Origin: a virus | Direction: 5' to 3' (one strand) | Virus record (IMG/VR): IMGVR_UViG_3300001749_000010 | Coordinates: 1 to 38,147 of that record | DNA length: 38,147 nt | The notes under the pieces: generated by a model | Databases searched by the model: none | Told to the model about the DNA's origin: nothing | The model's input: the letters and a program-made list of their open reading frames with translations, nothing else | Shown: positions 1 to 7,080 of the stretch, in pieces | How the letters are laid out: the number at the start of each line of letters is the position of its first letter | Numbering within the stretch: position 1 is the first letter of the stretch | Translations under genes and position numbers: made by a program

Positions 1-20
1 TTTTTTTTTTTTTTTTTTTT
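1..20. repeat. Terminal poly-T tract, left (T20)
   Basis: Twenty consecutive T residues start the window. The window also ends in 22 Ts on the same strand, so the two tracts would fuse into one T tract if the molecule were closed. It may be a real homopolymer in the phage, a tail added during library making, or an assembly break at a homopolymer; the sequence alone cannot decide. Confidence 0.9.
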
Positions 21-26
21 CTATAT

Positions 27-49
27 TACAGTTACCTTTAGTTACCTTT
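27..49 (+). repeat. Left arm of 23-bp terminal inverted repeat
   Basis: This 23-bp stretch is the exact reverse complement of 38046-38068. Each arm contains a tandem duplication of the decamer AAAGGTAACT (read on the plus strand at the right end). The arms lie a few bases inside the left T tract and about 57 bases inside the right one. Protein-primed replication is unlikely because the polymerase here is family A, so binding sites for a replication or packaging protein are a better guess. Confidence 0.85.
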
Positions 50-88
50 ACACCTCAACACCGCGCCATTGCTGGGGCACAAACATCT

Positions 89-239
89 GCTACAACATGC
101 GCTACAACCCTGCTACAAACACCTAAAACGCCGCTGTTTTCATCCTCGCCGCAAATTTTTATGTTAGTGGTCACTAACTTGGCTACAAAAATACAAAATA
201 GTGCCCTCTCCAGCTACAAGTTTGTAGCGGGTTTGTAGC
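89..239. repeat. Cluster of GCTACAA repeats (iteron-like)
   Basis: The heptamer GCTACAA occurs in direct orientation at 89, 101, 112, 182 and 213 and inverted (TTGTAGC) at 222 and 233. The copies at 213 and 222 form a near-continuous palindrome with a 2-bp centre. A separate palindrome with 7-bp arms, GTTAGTG-GT-CACTAAC, lies at 163-178. The cluster is in the non-coding region upstream of the first early gene. Such clusters are typical of initiator- or repressor-binding regions; the role here is inferred. Confidence 0.7.
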
Positions 240-301
240 AGCCATTTAGCCACCTTCTGACAATATGTTTAAACATTCTCTAACAAATTACGTTTACATA
301 G

Positions 302-331
302 TTGCACTATGAATACTAGTCGTACTATAAT
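302..331 (+). promoter_or_regulatory. Early sigma70-type promoter upstream of the sprT-like gene
   Basis: TTGCAC at 302-307 and a perfect TATAAT at 326-331 are separated by 18 bp. Transcription would start near 338, leaving a leader of about 44 nt with a short hairpin GCGGC-AAAC-GCCGC (346-359) and a Shine-Dalgarno-like AAGGAA before the ATG at 382. The -10 box overlaps the palindrome TAGTCGTACTA, which suggests regulation. Confidence 0.75.
317..327. promoter_or_regulatory. Operator-like palindrome TAGT-CGT-ACTA
   Basis: This 11-bp palindrome with a 3-bp centre overlaps the first two bases of the -10 box of the leftmost promoter. The same TAGT-N3-ACTA pattern recurs before other early genes and in the right-end repeats. 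I infer a binding site for one regulator. Confidence 0.6.
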
Positions 332-381
332 GACCTCAACGAGACGCGGCAAACGCCGCCCATATATAAGGAACCACCACC

Positions 382-984
382 ATGAGCAACCCAATCAACA
401 ACCTAGACCGTGAAACATGGTTAACTGAACAAGCGCAATTTATCCTAGACGATATCATAGCGCTGCACTCGCCAATCCCAACTGACCGCCCTTTCCGTAT
501 CTCTATCGGCTTTCCTTCTGGCCGTCCTTCTAAGGTACTGGCGCAATGCTGGAAAGCTAAAGCAAGCGCAGATAACACCAATGAAATTTTTGTCAGCCCA
601 ACCGTTGACGACTCAATAGAAATTCTGGCGGCGCTAGCGCATGAGCTGATTCACTACACGGATGACTGCGAATCTGGACATCAACATCACTTTGCTAAAG
701 TGGCGCGCGCTATCGGCTTAGAAGGCAAGCTAACAGCAACAGTGGCAGGTCCAACGCTGACAGAGCAACTACAGCAATACGTTGATCTGCTAGGTCCGAT
801 ACCACATGCCAAACTTGACGCGAATGAATCAGGCAAAAAGAAACAAGGTACACGCATGCTAAAGGTTGAATGTGACTGTTGCGGTTTCGCTTTCCGCGCC
901 ACTCAGAAGCATATCGACTCTATACAGTTCACTGACTGCCTAGCTTGCAACAACGGCACCCTACAACTACCAGAGGGCGCATAA
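382..984 (+). CDS. SprT-like zinc metalloprotease domain protein
   Basis: The 200-residue product carries the metalloprotease motif HELIH at residues 87-91. A histidine-rich segment follows (H100, H102, H103) that can supply the third zinc ligand, as in SprT/Spartan proteins. A C-terminal zinc ribbon is visible, with C164, C166 and C167 followed by C186 and C189. Spartan-type proteases cleave proteins crosslinked to DNA; in phages the target is not known. The ATG at 382 is preceded by AAGGAA and lies directly downstream of a strong promoter, making this the first gene of the early operon. The next gene, an AAA ATPase, starts 24 bp after its stop. The family call is firm; the role in infection is inference. 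Confidence 0.85.
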   Translation: MSNPINNLDRETWLTEQAQFILDDIIALHSPIPTDRPFRISIGFPSGRPSKVLAQCWKAKASADNTNEIFVSPTVDDSIEILAALAHELIHYTDDCESGHQHHFAKVARAIGLEGKLTATVAGPTLTEQLQQYVDLLGPIPHAKLDANESGKKKQGTRMLKVECDCCGFAFRATQKHIDSIQFTDCLACNNGTLQLPEGA

Positions 985-1008
985 GCGCCCCCACTGAGGA
1001 CACCGACA

Positions 1009-2175
1009 ATGGAACTTACAAACCAAGAACGAAGCGCAGCTAGAGCAGCACTAATAAGAGCAGGTGTAGCAACGCGCGGCATGAGAGATGCCGACCTAAT
1101 GGCAGCGGCTAAAGAACAGGAAGCCGGTACCCCAGCACCTAAACCAGAGTGGGCAGGTGGTGATTTCGATGAAACTAAAAAAATACCGCCTATTAAGTGC
1201 GAAGAAATAGAAGCCGTATTAGAAGAAAACAAAACACCTACGAAGGAAGCCGACAAGATGCCAACGCCACAAGACCAAAACGCCGCAGCTGCTCAGATAG
1301 CGCAACTTATCACTGCTATGCTACCGCAACAAGAAACATCAATTGATGAATCTCGCATTGTTGAACTTATCCAAGAACATGCAACGCAAACTATTGAGTT
1401 TAAACACCACGACAGCAAGGAAGCGATTGCAATCAAAGGCGCGCACAAGCAACTGCCTGAACTGGTTACATGGTTGAACACTGGCACTAACGTCTATCTA
1501 ACAGGTCCAGCTGGCTCAGGTAAAACTACATTAGCAGAGCAGGCCGCTAAATCACTAGACGTACCATTCTATTCAACAGGTGCGATAATGGCCTCCTATG
1601 AGCTGCTAGGCGTTCGCAACGCCCACGGCGAGTATATAGAAACACCACTGCGCAAAGCATACGAGAACGGCGGCGTATTCCTTCTGGACGAAATCGATGG
1701 TTGCAGCCCTAAAGCACTAATCTGTTTTAACCAGCTACTAGCCAACGATACCTTCTGTTTCCCTGATGGCATGGTTAACAAACACGCTGATTTCGTAGCA
1801 GTAGGTGGTGCGAACACGACAGGCCAAGGCGCTACCCGCCAATATGTCGGACGTTCACAACTTGACGCTGCTACGCTTGACCGCTTTGTGCAGATAGAGA
1901 TCGAGTATGATGAAAAACTAGAGGCGCGTTTGGCTAGGGCTGAATATGAGCGTTTTGGTGGCGATTGCCGTAACACTCTAAACGATTGGGTTACCAAGGT
2001 GTGGGATGTCCGTGAACAGCTAACCAAGGCCAAATCAACTGCACTAGTGACACCCCGCGCCACTATCCATGGTGCTAGAGGCCTAGCCAAGGGTTTAACT
2101 GTTGAGCAACTGACCGCTTCTATTCTGACTAAGCACCTATCAGATGACCAGAAAGCGCAACTTAAGGGGCTGTAA
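1009..2175 (+). CDS. MoxR/CobS-type AAA+ ATPase
   Basis: The 388-residue protein has a lysine- and glutamate-rich N-terminal region of about 140 residues without a recognised domain. An AAA+ core follows: Walker A GPAGSGKT at residues 166-173, Walker B FLLDEID at 224-230, a sensor-1 asparagine in GGANT near 269, and the arginine-finger region TLDRF near 289-293. MoxR and CobS ATPases remodel partner proteins, often metal-centre or VWA-domain proteins. The following gene, 3 bp downstream, may encode that partner, and the preceding gene is a SprT-like metalloprotease, so the three could form one module. ATPase activity is well supported; the substrate is unknown. Confidence 0.85.
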   Translation: MELTNQERSAARAALIRAGVATRGMRDADLMAAAKEQEAGTPAPKPEWAGGDFDETKKIPPIKCEEIEAVLEENKTPTKEADKMPTPQDQNAAAAQIAQLITAMLPQQETSIDESRIVELIQEHATQTIEFKHHDSKEAIAIKGAHKQLPELVTWLNTGTNVYLTGPAGSGKTTLAEQAAKSLDVPFYSTGAIMASYELLGVRNAHGEYIETPLRKAYENGGVFLLDEIDGCSPKALICFNQLLANDTFCFPDGMVNKHADFVAVGGANTTGQGATRQYVGRSQLDAATLDRFVQIEIEYDEKLEARLARAEYERFGGDCRNTLNDWVTKVWDVREQLTKAKSTALVTPRATIHGARGLAKGLTVEQLTASILTKHLSDDQKAQLKGL

Positions 2176-2178
2176 GCA

Positions 2179-2997
2179 ATGGCTACCTATATCAGAAAAT
2201 ATGACTCTATATGCCAGTTTGCGCAATACATTGATTCATTGCCTGAAGAGTCGAGAGGCAAGGACACATCAAAGCGCCGTGTTGATAAAGGCTGGGATAT
2301 GGGCGTATCGTTTAAACAAGCTCTAAATGTCGCCTTAGATGGCGGCAACTGGCAGGAAGGCGCTGAACAGCTCCAATCTGTCAGCATCGATAAAGCAGCG
2401 CATGAACTAGCTGAAGTTATCGAGCCTGCCATCATTCACGATGTGTGTGGTGGAGGTCTGGACATAGGCGAGTACCTAGCAGACAGCCCCGAGTGCTTCT
2501 TTAGGCTGGAGGATGTAGAAGTGGTGCGACCTATCGTGAAGATAGGCGTTTGTAATGTCCCTTGCGCCAACATAGAAGCACACCAAATGATGAACCACGG
2601 GCGCGCCATCATTGCACTAGTGGAAGCTTTAGAGCTTCAAGGCTATAGCGTTGAACTGTCAGCTCTGTTCATCTCCCGTGCAAGCGGTGATGTGTTCATA
2701 AGCGATACAGCTATAAAGCAGGCTGGAGAGCCTTGGAGTGCTGCCAGCGTAGCGTATGCACTAGCGCACCCTGCTTTCCCCCGCCGTCTAGGTTTCAGAG
2801 AACTAGAAGAGGACAAAGACTGCTACAAGATGACTTGGCAAGGGTATGGAGATGGGCGCATAGAGAAACCCGAAGGCTATGACTTGTACTTCAAATATCT
2901 GGACACGCCTTACAACGTAGACACCCCAGCCGATGCGCTAGAGTACGTGAAAGAGATAGCAACCAAACAACAACCGCAACTATTACAGGGCGCGTAA
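2179..2997 (+). CDS. DUF7192-like protein, probable partner of the AAA ATPase
   Basis: The 272-residue product starts 3 bp after the ATPase stop, so the two are almost certainly co-translated. The middle (residues about 90-170) has the pattern GLDIGEYLADSPECF followed by beta-rich segments and a helix NHGRAIIALVEALELQGY, which I recall as DUF7192. This is similar in outline to the VWA-like partners of MoxR/CobS ATPases. I see no complete metal-ion-dependent adhesion site and no membrane segment. The family name is from memory; the partnership with the ATPase rests on gene order. Confidence 0.55.
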   Translation: MATYIRKYDSICQFAQYIDSLPEESRGKDTSKRRVDKGWDMGVSFKQALNVALDGGNWQEGAEQLQSVSIDKAAHELAEVIEPAIIHDVCGGGLDIGEYLADSPECFFRLEDVEVVRPIVKIGVCNVPCANIEAHQMMNHGRAIIALVEALELQGYSVELSALFISRASGDVFISDTAIKQAGEPWSAASVAYALAHPAFPRRLGFRELEEDKDCYKMTWQGYGDGRIEKPEGYDLYFKYLDTPYNVDTPADALEYVKEIATKQQPQLLQGA

Positions 2998-3016
2998 AGC
3001 GCCCAAGGTGGACAGC

Positions 3017-3214
3017 ATGAGCAATACAGACAAACAAGACTATTATTTTTACTGCTTGATAGTCCAAAAGAACGGCAGGGAACAACACCAATATGGGACG
3101 GTTGGAGTAATTGAAGGTACGCACCCACAAAAAGTATACGCTGAAGTACTAAAAGACTTTAGGCAGGACCACAACACCGACAACCTAGCGTTAATTGCGT
3201 TTAACAGAATATAA
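3017..3214 (+). CDS. Small early protein of unknown function
   Basis: The product has 65 residues, starting MSNTDKQDYYF. I chose the ATG at 3017 because AAGGTGG lies just upstream; an in-frame ATG at 3008 would bury that site. The sequence is mixed alpha/beta with no cysteine pairs and no membrane segment. It sits between the DUF7192-like gene and another small gene in the same operon. I do not recognise it. Confidence 0.6.
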   Translation: MSNTDKQDYYFYCLIVQKNGREQHQYGTVGVIEGTHPQKVYAEVLKDFRQDHNTDNLALIAFNRI

Positions 3215-3227
3215 GAGGGTGGCGACA

Positions 3228-3419
3228 ATGGTTATCACGGCAGAGCACGACAACATCACAAAAACACCTTACTACCTAGCAGAGCAGCGCCATAATGGGC
3301 GTTTGATACTGGCAGAAGGGCGTACTAGGGATCAAGCCATGGACCGCTGTCTAGACACTATGCTAGACAGCGATTTAAGAGCGCTAGCGGAAGAAGTTAA
3401 CTCCCTAGATACTGTTTAA
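3228..3419 (+). CDS. Small early protein of unknown function
   Basis: The product has 63 residues. The ATG at 3228 is preceded by AGAGGGTGG, a good ribosome site, and is preferred over an in-frame ATG at 3195 inside the upstream gene. The N-terminal half resembles a small beta sheet (YYLAEQRHNGRLILAEGRT) followed by a helix, a pattern common in uncharacterised phage proteins. Its last 23 bp overlap the 3' end of the convergent helicase gene. No function can be assigned. Confidence 0.55.
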   Translation: MVITAEHDNITKTPYYLAEQRHNGRLILAEGRTRDQAMDRCLDTMLDSDLRALAEEVNSLDTV

Positions 3420-4746
3420 ACATCCTCTCATATTCTTCCTTACTTTCCACTCTATCGACCACCAATTGGTCGATAGAGTTTTCAGCCAAAATATCTACTA
3501 CCTGCACCGGCTGAGTCTGACCCCTACGCCATAATCGAGCAACTGTCTGCTCTCTCAAGTCTCTAGACCATACCGGACCAAGCCATAGCATACGCCTACC
3601 ACCAGCCGCCAAGTTTAAGCCATGGCCTGCAGATCGAGGGTGCAACAACAGAACACCCTGTTCACCAGAGTTCCACTTATCAACCGTTTCAGGTGTTACC
3701 TTGCAGTCACTGCCGAAGATTTCCTCTAGTCGTTTGAGGTCGGCACCGAACCAGTAACAGATAATGACTTGCTCCCCTTCTTTACGCCAAGAGGAAGCAA
3801 TTCCCGCGCATGCGTCTATCTTGTACCGGTCCAGCCAGTGGGTTGGTTTCACGCCATCACAATCTTCAGGACCATAGAGAAAACCGTTTGCACACTGCAA
3901 CAGCTTGTTACTCAGTACTGCAGCGGACTCAGCCTCTACCCCTTCACCTTCGAACGACACCACCATAGACCCCTTCATCTCCTCATAAGTTTTACGTAAG
4001 GCAGGCGGCATGGGGAGCACTACTTGTTCAATCTCAAGAGGAGGCAATTCATGGCGGTAGTCAGGCATAGTGTAAACAACGTCTTCAATCTTCTTACTGA
4101 TTTCAGCCGGCGCCCAATCTAGCATTTCCCAGTTGTACTCATTGTAGTCAGTAGGGTAAAAATATTTACGTTTAAATAAATCTTTACGTGTCCCCAGCCT
4201 AGCACCTGAATCAACAACCAGCATCTGACCATACAACCCCTCCCAGTCTTCAGATACGGGGGTGCCTGTCATACCGACACGCCATTTAAAATCGTTTAGA
4301 CGTGGTCTTAGTGCTTTGAAGCCGGTCCCGCCTCCTGATTTGAAGCGCGATAATTCGTCAACTATCAACCCGTCAAACTTGCCTTTAGCTTTGTACACCC
4401 TGAACAACCAAGCGATGTTTTCAAAGTTGATACATACAATAGGTGCATCACCATCTAATGCGGCGCGGCGTTTCTTTTCGTTGCTCCCTGCAGCATTGGC
4501 GACTTTGATACCAGTAAGGTGCCCCCACTTTGCACACTCTTCAGGCCATACACTGTTGCACACCTTAACCGGCGCAATAACTAGCACACGCTTAACGACA
4601 CCAGCCTCTAGCAGTTCACTAGCCGCGGTTAGCGTTACTGCAGTCTTACCAGCCCCCATATTAGCCACCAGCAACGTATTGTCATGCTCGTAAAGCCTGT
4701 CCACGGCGTTTACTTGGTCGGCGGACATATCACTAAGTTTTAACAT
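3397..4746 (-). CDS. SNF2-family (DEAD-like) helicase/ATPase
   Basis: The 449-residue protein contains the superfamily 2 ATPase motifs in order: motif I MGAGKT at 30-35, motif II DELS at 130-133, motif III GMTGTP at 158-163, and a C-terminal motif VI QTVARLWRRGQTQ near residue 405. The compact size is typical of phage SNF2-like helicases, which translocate on double-stranded DNA. The start codon lies within the end of the VRR-NUC gene (14-bp overlap) with GGAGATG upstream, so the two are translationally coupled on the minus strand. Helicase plus VRR-NUC plus DUF2800 nuclease plus family A polymerase is a recurrent phage replication cassette, so a role in replication or recombination is inferred. 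Confidence 0.85.
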   Translation of the reverse strand: MLKLSDMSADQVNAVDRLYEHDNTLLVANMGAGKTAVTLTAASELLEAGVVKRVLVIAPVKVCNSVWPEECAKWGHLTGIKVANAAGSNEKKRRAALDGDAPIVCINFENIAWLFRVYKAKGKFDGLIVDELSRFKSGGGTGFKALRPRLNDFKWRVGMTGTPVSEDWEGLYGQMLVVDSGARLGTRKDLFKRKYFYPTDYNEYNWEMLDWAPAEISKKIEDVVYTMPDYRHELPPLEIEQVVLPMPPALRKTYEEMKGSMVVSFEGEGVEAESAAVLSNKLLQCANGFLYGPEDCDGVKPTHWLDRYKIDACAGIASSWRKEGEQVIICYWFGADLKRLEEIFGSDCKVTPETVDKWNSGEQGVLLLHPRSAGHGLNLAAGGRRMLWLGPVWSRDLREQTVARLWRRGQTQPVQVVDILAENSIDQLVVDRVESKEEYERMFKQYLGS

Positions 4747-5026
4747 TTAACATCTCCGAGATGACAGAATTAGCGCGCCTAGCAGAATCGATAACTTGCA
4801 CTTCTACGCCGTGATTACGTAAATCTAGAATGCAGCGGTGCTGCAGTGGAGATACGACACCAGTACCTGAAGGCGACTTTAACTCGACTAACATCACCTT
4901 ACCTTTATAGGCTAAGAAGCAGTCAGGGAACCCCGACCGCGACCGACTCTCCACTTTATCGAAGAGAATGTTATTAGCTTTGCATTTCTTGCGCAGGTAG
5001 TCGTGCAGATTTTTCTCAGTCTTCAT
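4733..5026 (-). CDS. VRR-NUC domain nuclease
   Basis: The 97-residue product consists almost only of a VRR-NUC fold of the PD-(D/E)XK superfamily. The catalytic pattern is visible as GFPD with D35 and VELK with E48 and K50, followed by Q62. Stand-alone VRR-NUC proteins are Holliday-junction or flap-cleaving nucleases. I chose the ATG at 5026 because GAGGAGTG lies upstream; a longer form from 5050 would start within the promoter region. It is the first gene of a two-gene minus-strand operon with the helicase, driven by a promoter that overlaps the divergent promoter of the DUF2800 gene. Confidence 0.85.
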   Translation of the reverse strand: MKTEKNLHDYLRKKCKANNILFDKVESRSRSGFPDCFLAYKGKVMLVELKSPSGTGVVSPLQHRCILDLRNHGVEVQVIDSARRANSVISEMLNVKT

Positions 5027-5044
5027 TTTTATTTCACTCCTCTG

Positions 5045-5073
5045 TTGCAATAGTCGAACTATACCACTAATAT
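5045..5073 (+). promoter_or_regulatory. Rightward promoter for the DUF2800 gene
   Basis: TTGCAA at 5045-5050 and TAATAT at 5068-5073 are separated by 17 bp, a sigma70-type arrangement, about 32 bp upstream of the ATG at 5105. Operator palindromes lie in the spacer (5051-5061) and at the edge of the -10 box (5073-5083). Confidence 0.6.
5051..5061. promoter_or_regulatory. Operator-like palindrome TAGT-CGA-ACTA
   Basis: This perfect TAGT-N3-ACTA site lies in the spacer of the rightward promoter and overlaps the -10 box of the leftward promoter, so one bound protein could silence both. Confidence 0.55.
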
Positions 5074-5087
5074 AGTCGTATTACCAA
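5058..5087 (-). promoter_or_regulatory. Leftward promoter for the VRR-NUC and helicase genes
   Basis: On the minus strand TTGGTA (5087-5082) and TATAGT (5063-5058) are separated by 18 bp, upstream of the VRR-NUC start at 5026. It overlaps the rightward promoter, so the two operons share a divergent control region of about 45 bp. Confidence 0.55.
5073..5083. promoter_or_regulatory. Imperfect operator palindrome TAGT-CGT-ATTA
   Basis: This site has one mismatch to TAGT-N3-ACTA and its centre is 22 bp from that of the operator at 5051, close to two helical turns. That suggests cooperative binding on one face of the DNA. Confidence 0.4.
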
Positions 5088-5104
5088 CAAGCGAGAGAAA
5101 GAAA

Positions 5105-6295
5105 ATGCCCACTAAACATTTGAAATACGGCGGTTCAACTGCAGCGCGAACAATAGGGTGCCCAGCATGGCAGGCACTAGCCGCAAACCTCCCCGCAAAA
5201 CAACCCAAAGCATCACCCGCGGCAGAGGAAGGGACGTGTTTACACGATGCCATGGAGTATTTAATAGGTGAGGTTATATCTCCGTCACCTGAGATAATAT
5301 GCGCAAACGAAATTATAGGGGAGTGTTTCAACGGTATAGAAATAACTGAAGACATGTTGGACAGTAAACTAACCCCTGCTGCGGATACCTTAGCATACGT
5401 GTTCAACAGGTATAAAATAACGCCAGAAAACATATTTCTAGAGCCTTTTGTAGAGCTAATACCGGACAGTGCTGGCGGCTCAATTGATGTGTTAGCGTTC
5501 AGCGATGACGGTAAGACAGCCATCATTGCAGATTATAAATTTGGGTTTAATCCTGTAGAGGCGGAGAACAACGCCCAGCTACTATTCTACGCACTATGTG
5601 CCGATGTTGACCCGCAGTTTACAGATCGTATGACAGACATTGAACGTTTAGTACTGGCGATAATTCAGCCATCACATGACGGTGAAGTAGACACCACACT
5701 GAAAATCTGGGAGACAGACCCAGATACTACATTAAATACTTTTGATGCCAAGATCACTAACGCAATAGCGGTAGCTGAAGAGGGTAAAAGCGAACCTTCA
5801 GCAGGCCCACACTGTAAGTTCTGCCCAGCTGAAGCGATATGCCCTGTTAAGACAGGGCTAGCACGTCAAGCGCAGCGATTGCCAGCGATAGAAGTGCAAA
5901 ACCTAGCTGAATACATCCCCATGGCTGAAGAGCTAGAGGCGTGGATTAAAGCAGTGCGCAAGATGGCGCATGAGCAGCTAGAAATAGGCGTTAAGATCGA
6001 TGGCTATAAACTGGTAAACAAGCGCGCTAGTCGCGTCTGGACCGATGCTGAAGCTGTAGAAACTAAGATCAAAAACATGCGCGGTGTGAAAGGTCACGAC
6101 CAGTACGAAATGAAACTTAAGTCACCTGCTCAGATGGAAAAATTATTTAAGCAAAAAGGTGTTGACTTCGCCAAGATAGCCGACTATATTACTTCAGTGT
6201 CTTCTGGTACGACTATGGCGAAAGCTACAGACAAACGTCCAGAAGCACCCTCAGTAGAAGCTTACCGCGCAGCTATGGCGCAACTTCCCGAGTAA
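5105..6295 (+). CDS. DUF2800 protein, Cas4/RecB-like PD-(D/E)XK nuclease
   Basis: The 396-residue protein matches the phage DUF2800 family. Nuclease residues are visible: EEGTCLH with H47, GGSIDVL with D128, and ADYKFG with D143 and K145. Four cysteines (C19, and C237, C240 and C246 in HCKFCPAEAICP) are placed as in the iron-sulphur-clamped nucleases AddB and Cas4. Such enzymes resect DNA ends; the C-terminal 130 residues are helical and may bind partners. The ATG at 5105 follows GAGAGA. The next gene encodes the likely ssDNA-binding protein, a pairing common in phage replication cassettes. The family is firm; iron-sulphur binding is inferred from cysteine spacing. Confidence 0.85.
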   Translation: MPTKHLKYGGSTAARTIGCPAWQALAANLPAKQPKASPAAEEGTCLHDAMEYLIGEVISPSPEIICANEIIGECFNGIEITEDMLDSKLTPAADTLAYVFNRYKITPENIFLEPFVELIPDSAGGSIDVLAFSDDGKTAIIADYKFGFNPVEAENNAQLLFYALCADVDPQFTDRMTDIERLVLAIIQPSHDGEVDTTLKIWETDPDTTLNTFDAKITNAIAVAEEGKSEPSAGPHCKFCPAEAICPVKTGLARQAQRLPAIEVQNLAEYIPMAEELEAWIKAVRKMAHEQLEIGVKIDGYKLVNKRASRVWTDAEAVETKIKNMRGVKGHDQYEMKLKSPAQMEKLFKQKGVDFAKIADYITSVSSGTTMAKATDKRPEAPSVEAYRAAMAQLPE

Positions 6296-6349
6296 CTACT
6301 GAACTAACGATAGTTTAACTTTAATATTAACAATAGAAGCGAGAAAAAC

Positions 6350-7012
6350 ATGTCACAATTACCTGCAAATCCTCAAGACCTATTAGGCGGTTTCAAACGC
6401 GCACAGCAACGCCAAGAAATGGCTGGCGGTGACGGTCATTTCCTTAAGTTGGATAAGACTGGCACTTGGTTGTACGGCGCTGACGAAGTTGAAGTCGAAG
6501 AGGGTAGTCGCTGGGCTATCAACCCTGCAACGTTAGCCACTGGCTTCGCTGCTTGGGATGATAATGAAAAGGTCGGTGAAGAGATGGCGCTGCTTACCGG
6601 TGAGCCAGTTATTAAATCTTCCCTACCTGATGTCGGCGCGGCGTGGGCACCACAAACTGCAATGCAGCTGAAATGTTTAGATGGTGAAGATGCTAACGTA
6701 GAAGTTATTTACTCCACTACCAGTAAAGGCGGTCAGAAGGCGTTTAAAGTCGTTCTGGCTACTATCACTGCCCGTATTGAAGATGGCGAGACTGATATTA
6801 TCCCTATCGTTGAGATGGATGTAGACAGTTACAAACATAAGAAATACGGTAAAATTTTTACTCCTGTTCTGAAGGTCGTAGGCTGGATGGGTTTAGATGC
6901 TTTAGTTGCTCCTGAAGCTGATGAACCTGAAGTCGATGAGCCTGAAGTCGATGAAGTGGAAGAGGTGGAAGAGGAAAAACCTGCACCACGCCGTCGTCGC
7001 CAACGCGGCTAA
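6350..7012 (+). CDS. Probable phage single-stranded-DNA-binding protein
   Basis: The 220-residue product has a beta-rich core (about residues 25-185) and a low-complexity C-terminus with repeated DEPEVDE units and a glutamate run, then a basic end RRRRQRG. An acidic tail is typical of ssDNA-binding proteins that recruit partners, although it normally ends acidic rather than basic. The core resembles a phage family found beside DUF2800, where ssDNA-binding proteins usually sit. The gene lies 54 bp after the nuclease gene and ends at a strong terminator. The function is inferred from context and tail composition. Confidence 0.55.
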   Translation: MSQLPANPQDLLGGFKRAQQRQEMAGGDGHFLKLDKTGTWLYGADEVEVEEGSRWAINPATLATGFAAWDDNEKVGEEMALLTGEPVIKSSLPDVGAAWAPQTAMQLKCLDGEDANVEVIYSTTSKGGQKAFKVVLATITARIEDGETDIIPIVEMDVDSYKHKKYGKIFTPVLKVVGWMGLDALVAPEADEPEVDEPEVDEVEEVEEEKPAPRRRRQRG

Positions 7013-7022
7013 AAAGCAGACA

Positions 7023-7052
7023 CCCCTTGGTGTTAAAACCAAGGGGTTTTTT
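7023..7052 (+). terminator. Rho-independent terminator
   Basis: A 9-bp perfect stem CCCCTTGGT / ACCAAGGGG (7023-7031 and 7038-7046) with a 6-nt loop is followed directly by six Ts. It closes the DUF2800/ssDNA-binding operon, so the polymerase unit downstream needs readthrough or its own promoter. Confidence 0.9.
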
Positions 7053-7064
7053 AAACAATAATGA

Positions 7065-7075
7065 TAGTAGGACTA
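7065..7075. promoter_or_regulatory. Operator-like palindrome TAGT-AGG-ACTA
   Basis: This perfect TAGT-N3-ACTA site lies between the terminator and the ATG at 7081. I do not see a convincing -35/-10 pair with it. Because it overlaps the expected ribosome-binding region, it could also act at the RNA level. Confidence 0.4.
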
Positions 7076-7080
7076 CAACC

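Noticed and set aside
5067-5083. T7 promoter-like sequence on the minus strand (TAATACGACTATATTAG)
   Set aside because: The first ten bases match the T7 consensus, but the rest does not, and no single-subunit RNA polymerase gene is present. The match comes from the operator palindrome.
7027-7080. Upstream extension of the gene that starts at 7081
   Set aside because: The extension starts inside the terminator hairpin and its T run, so it would not be transcribed as a useful start.
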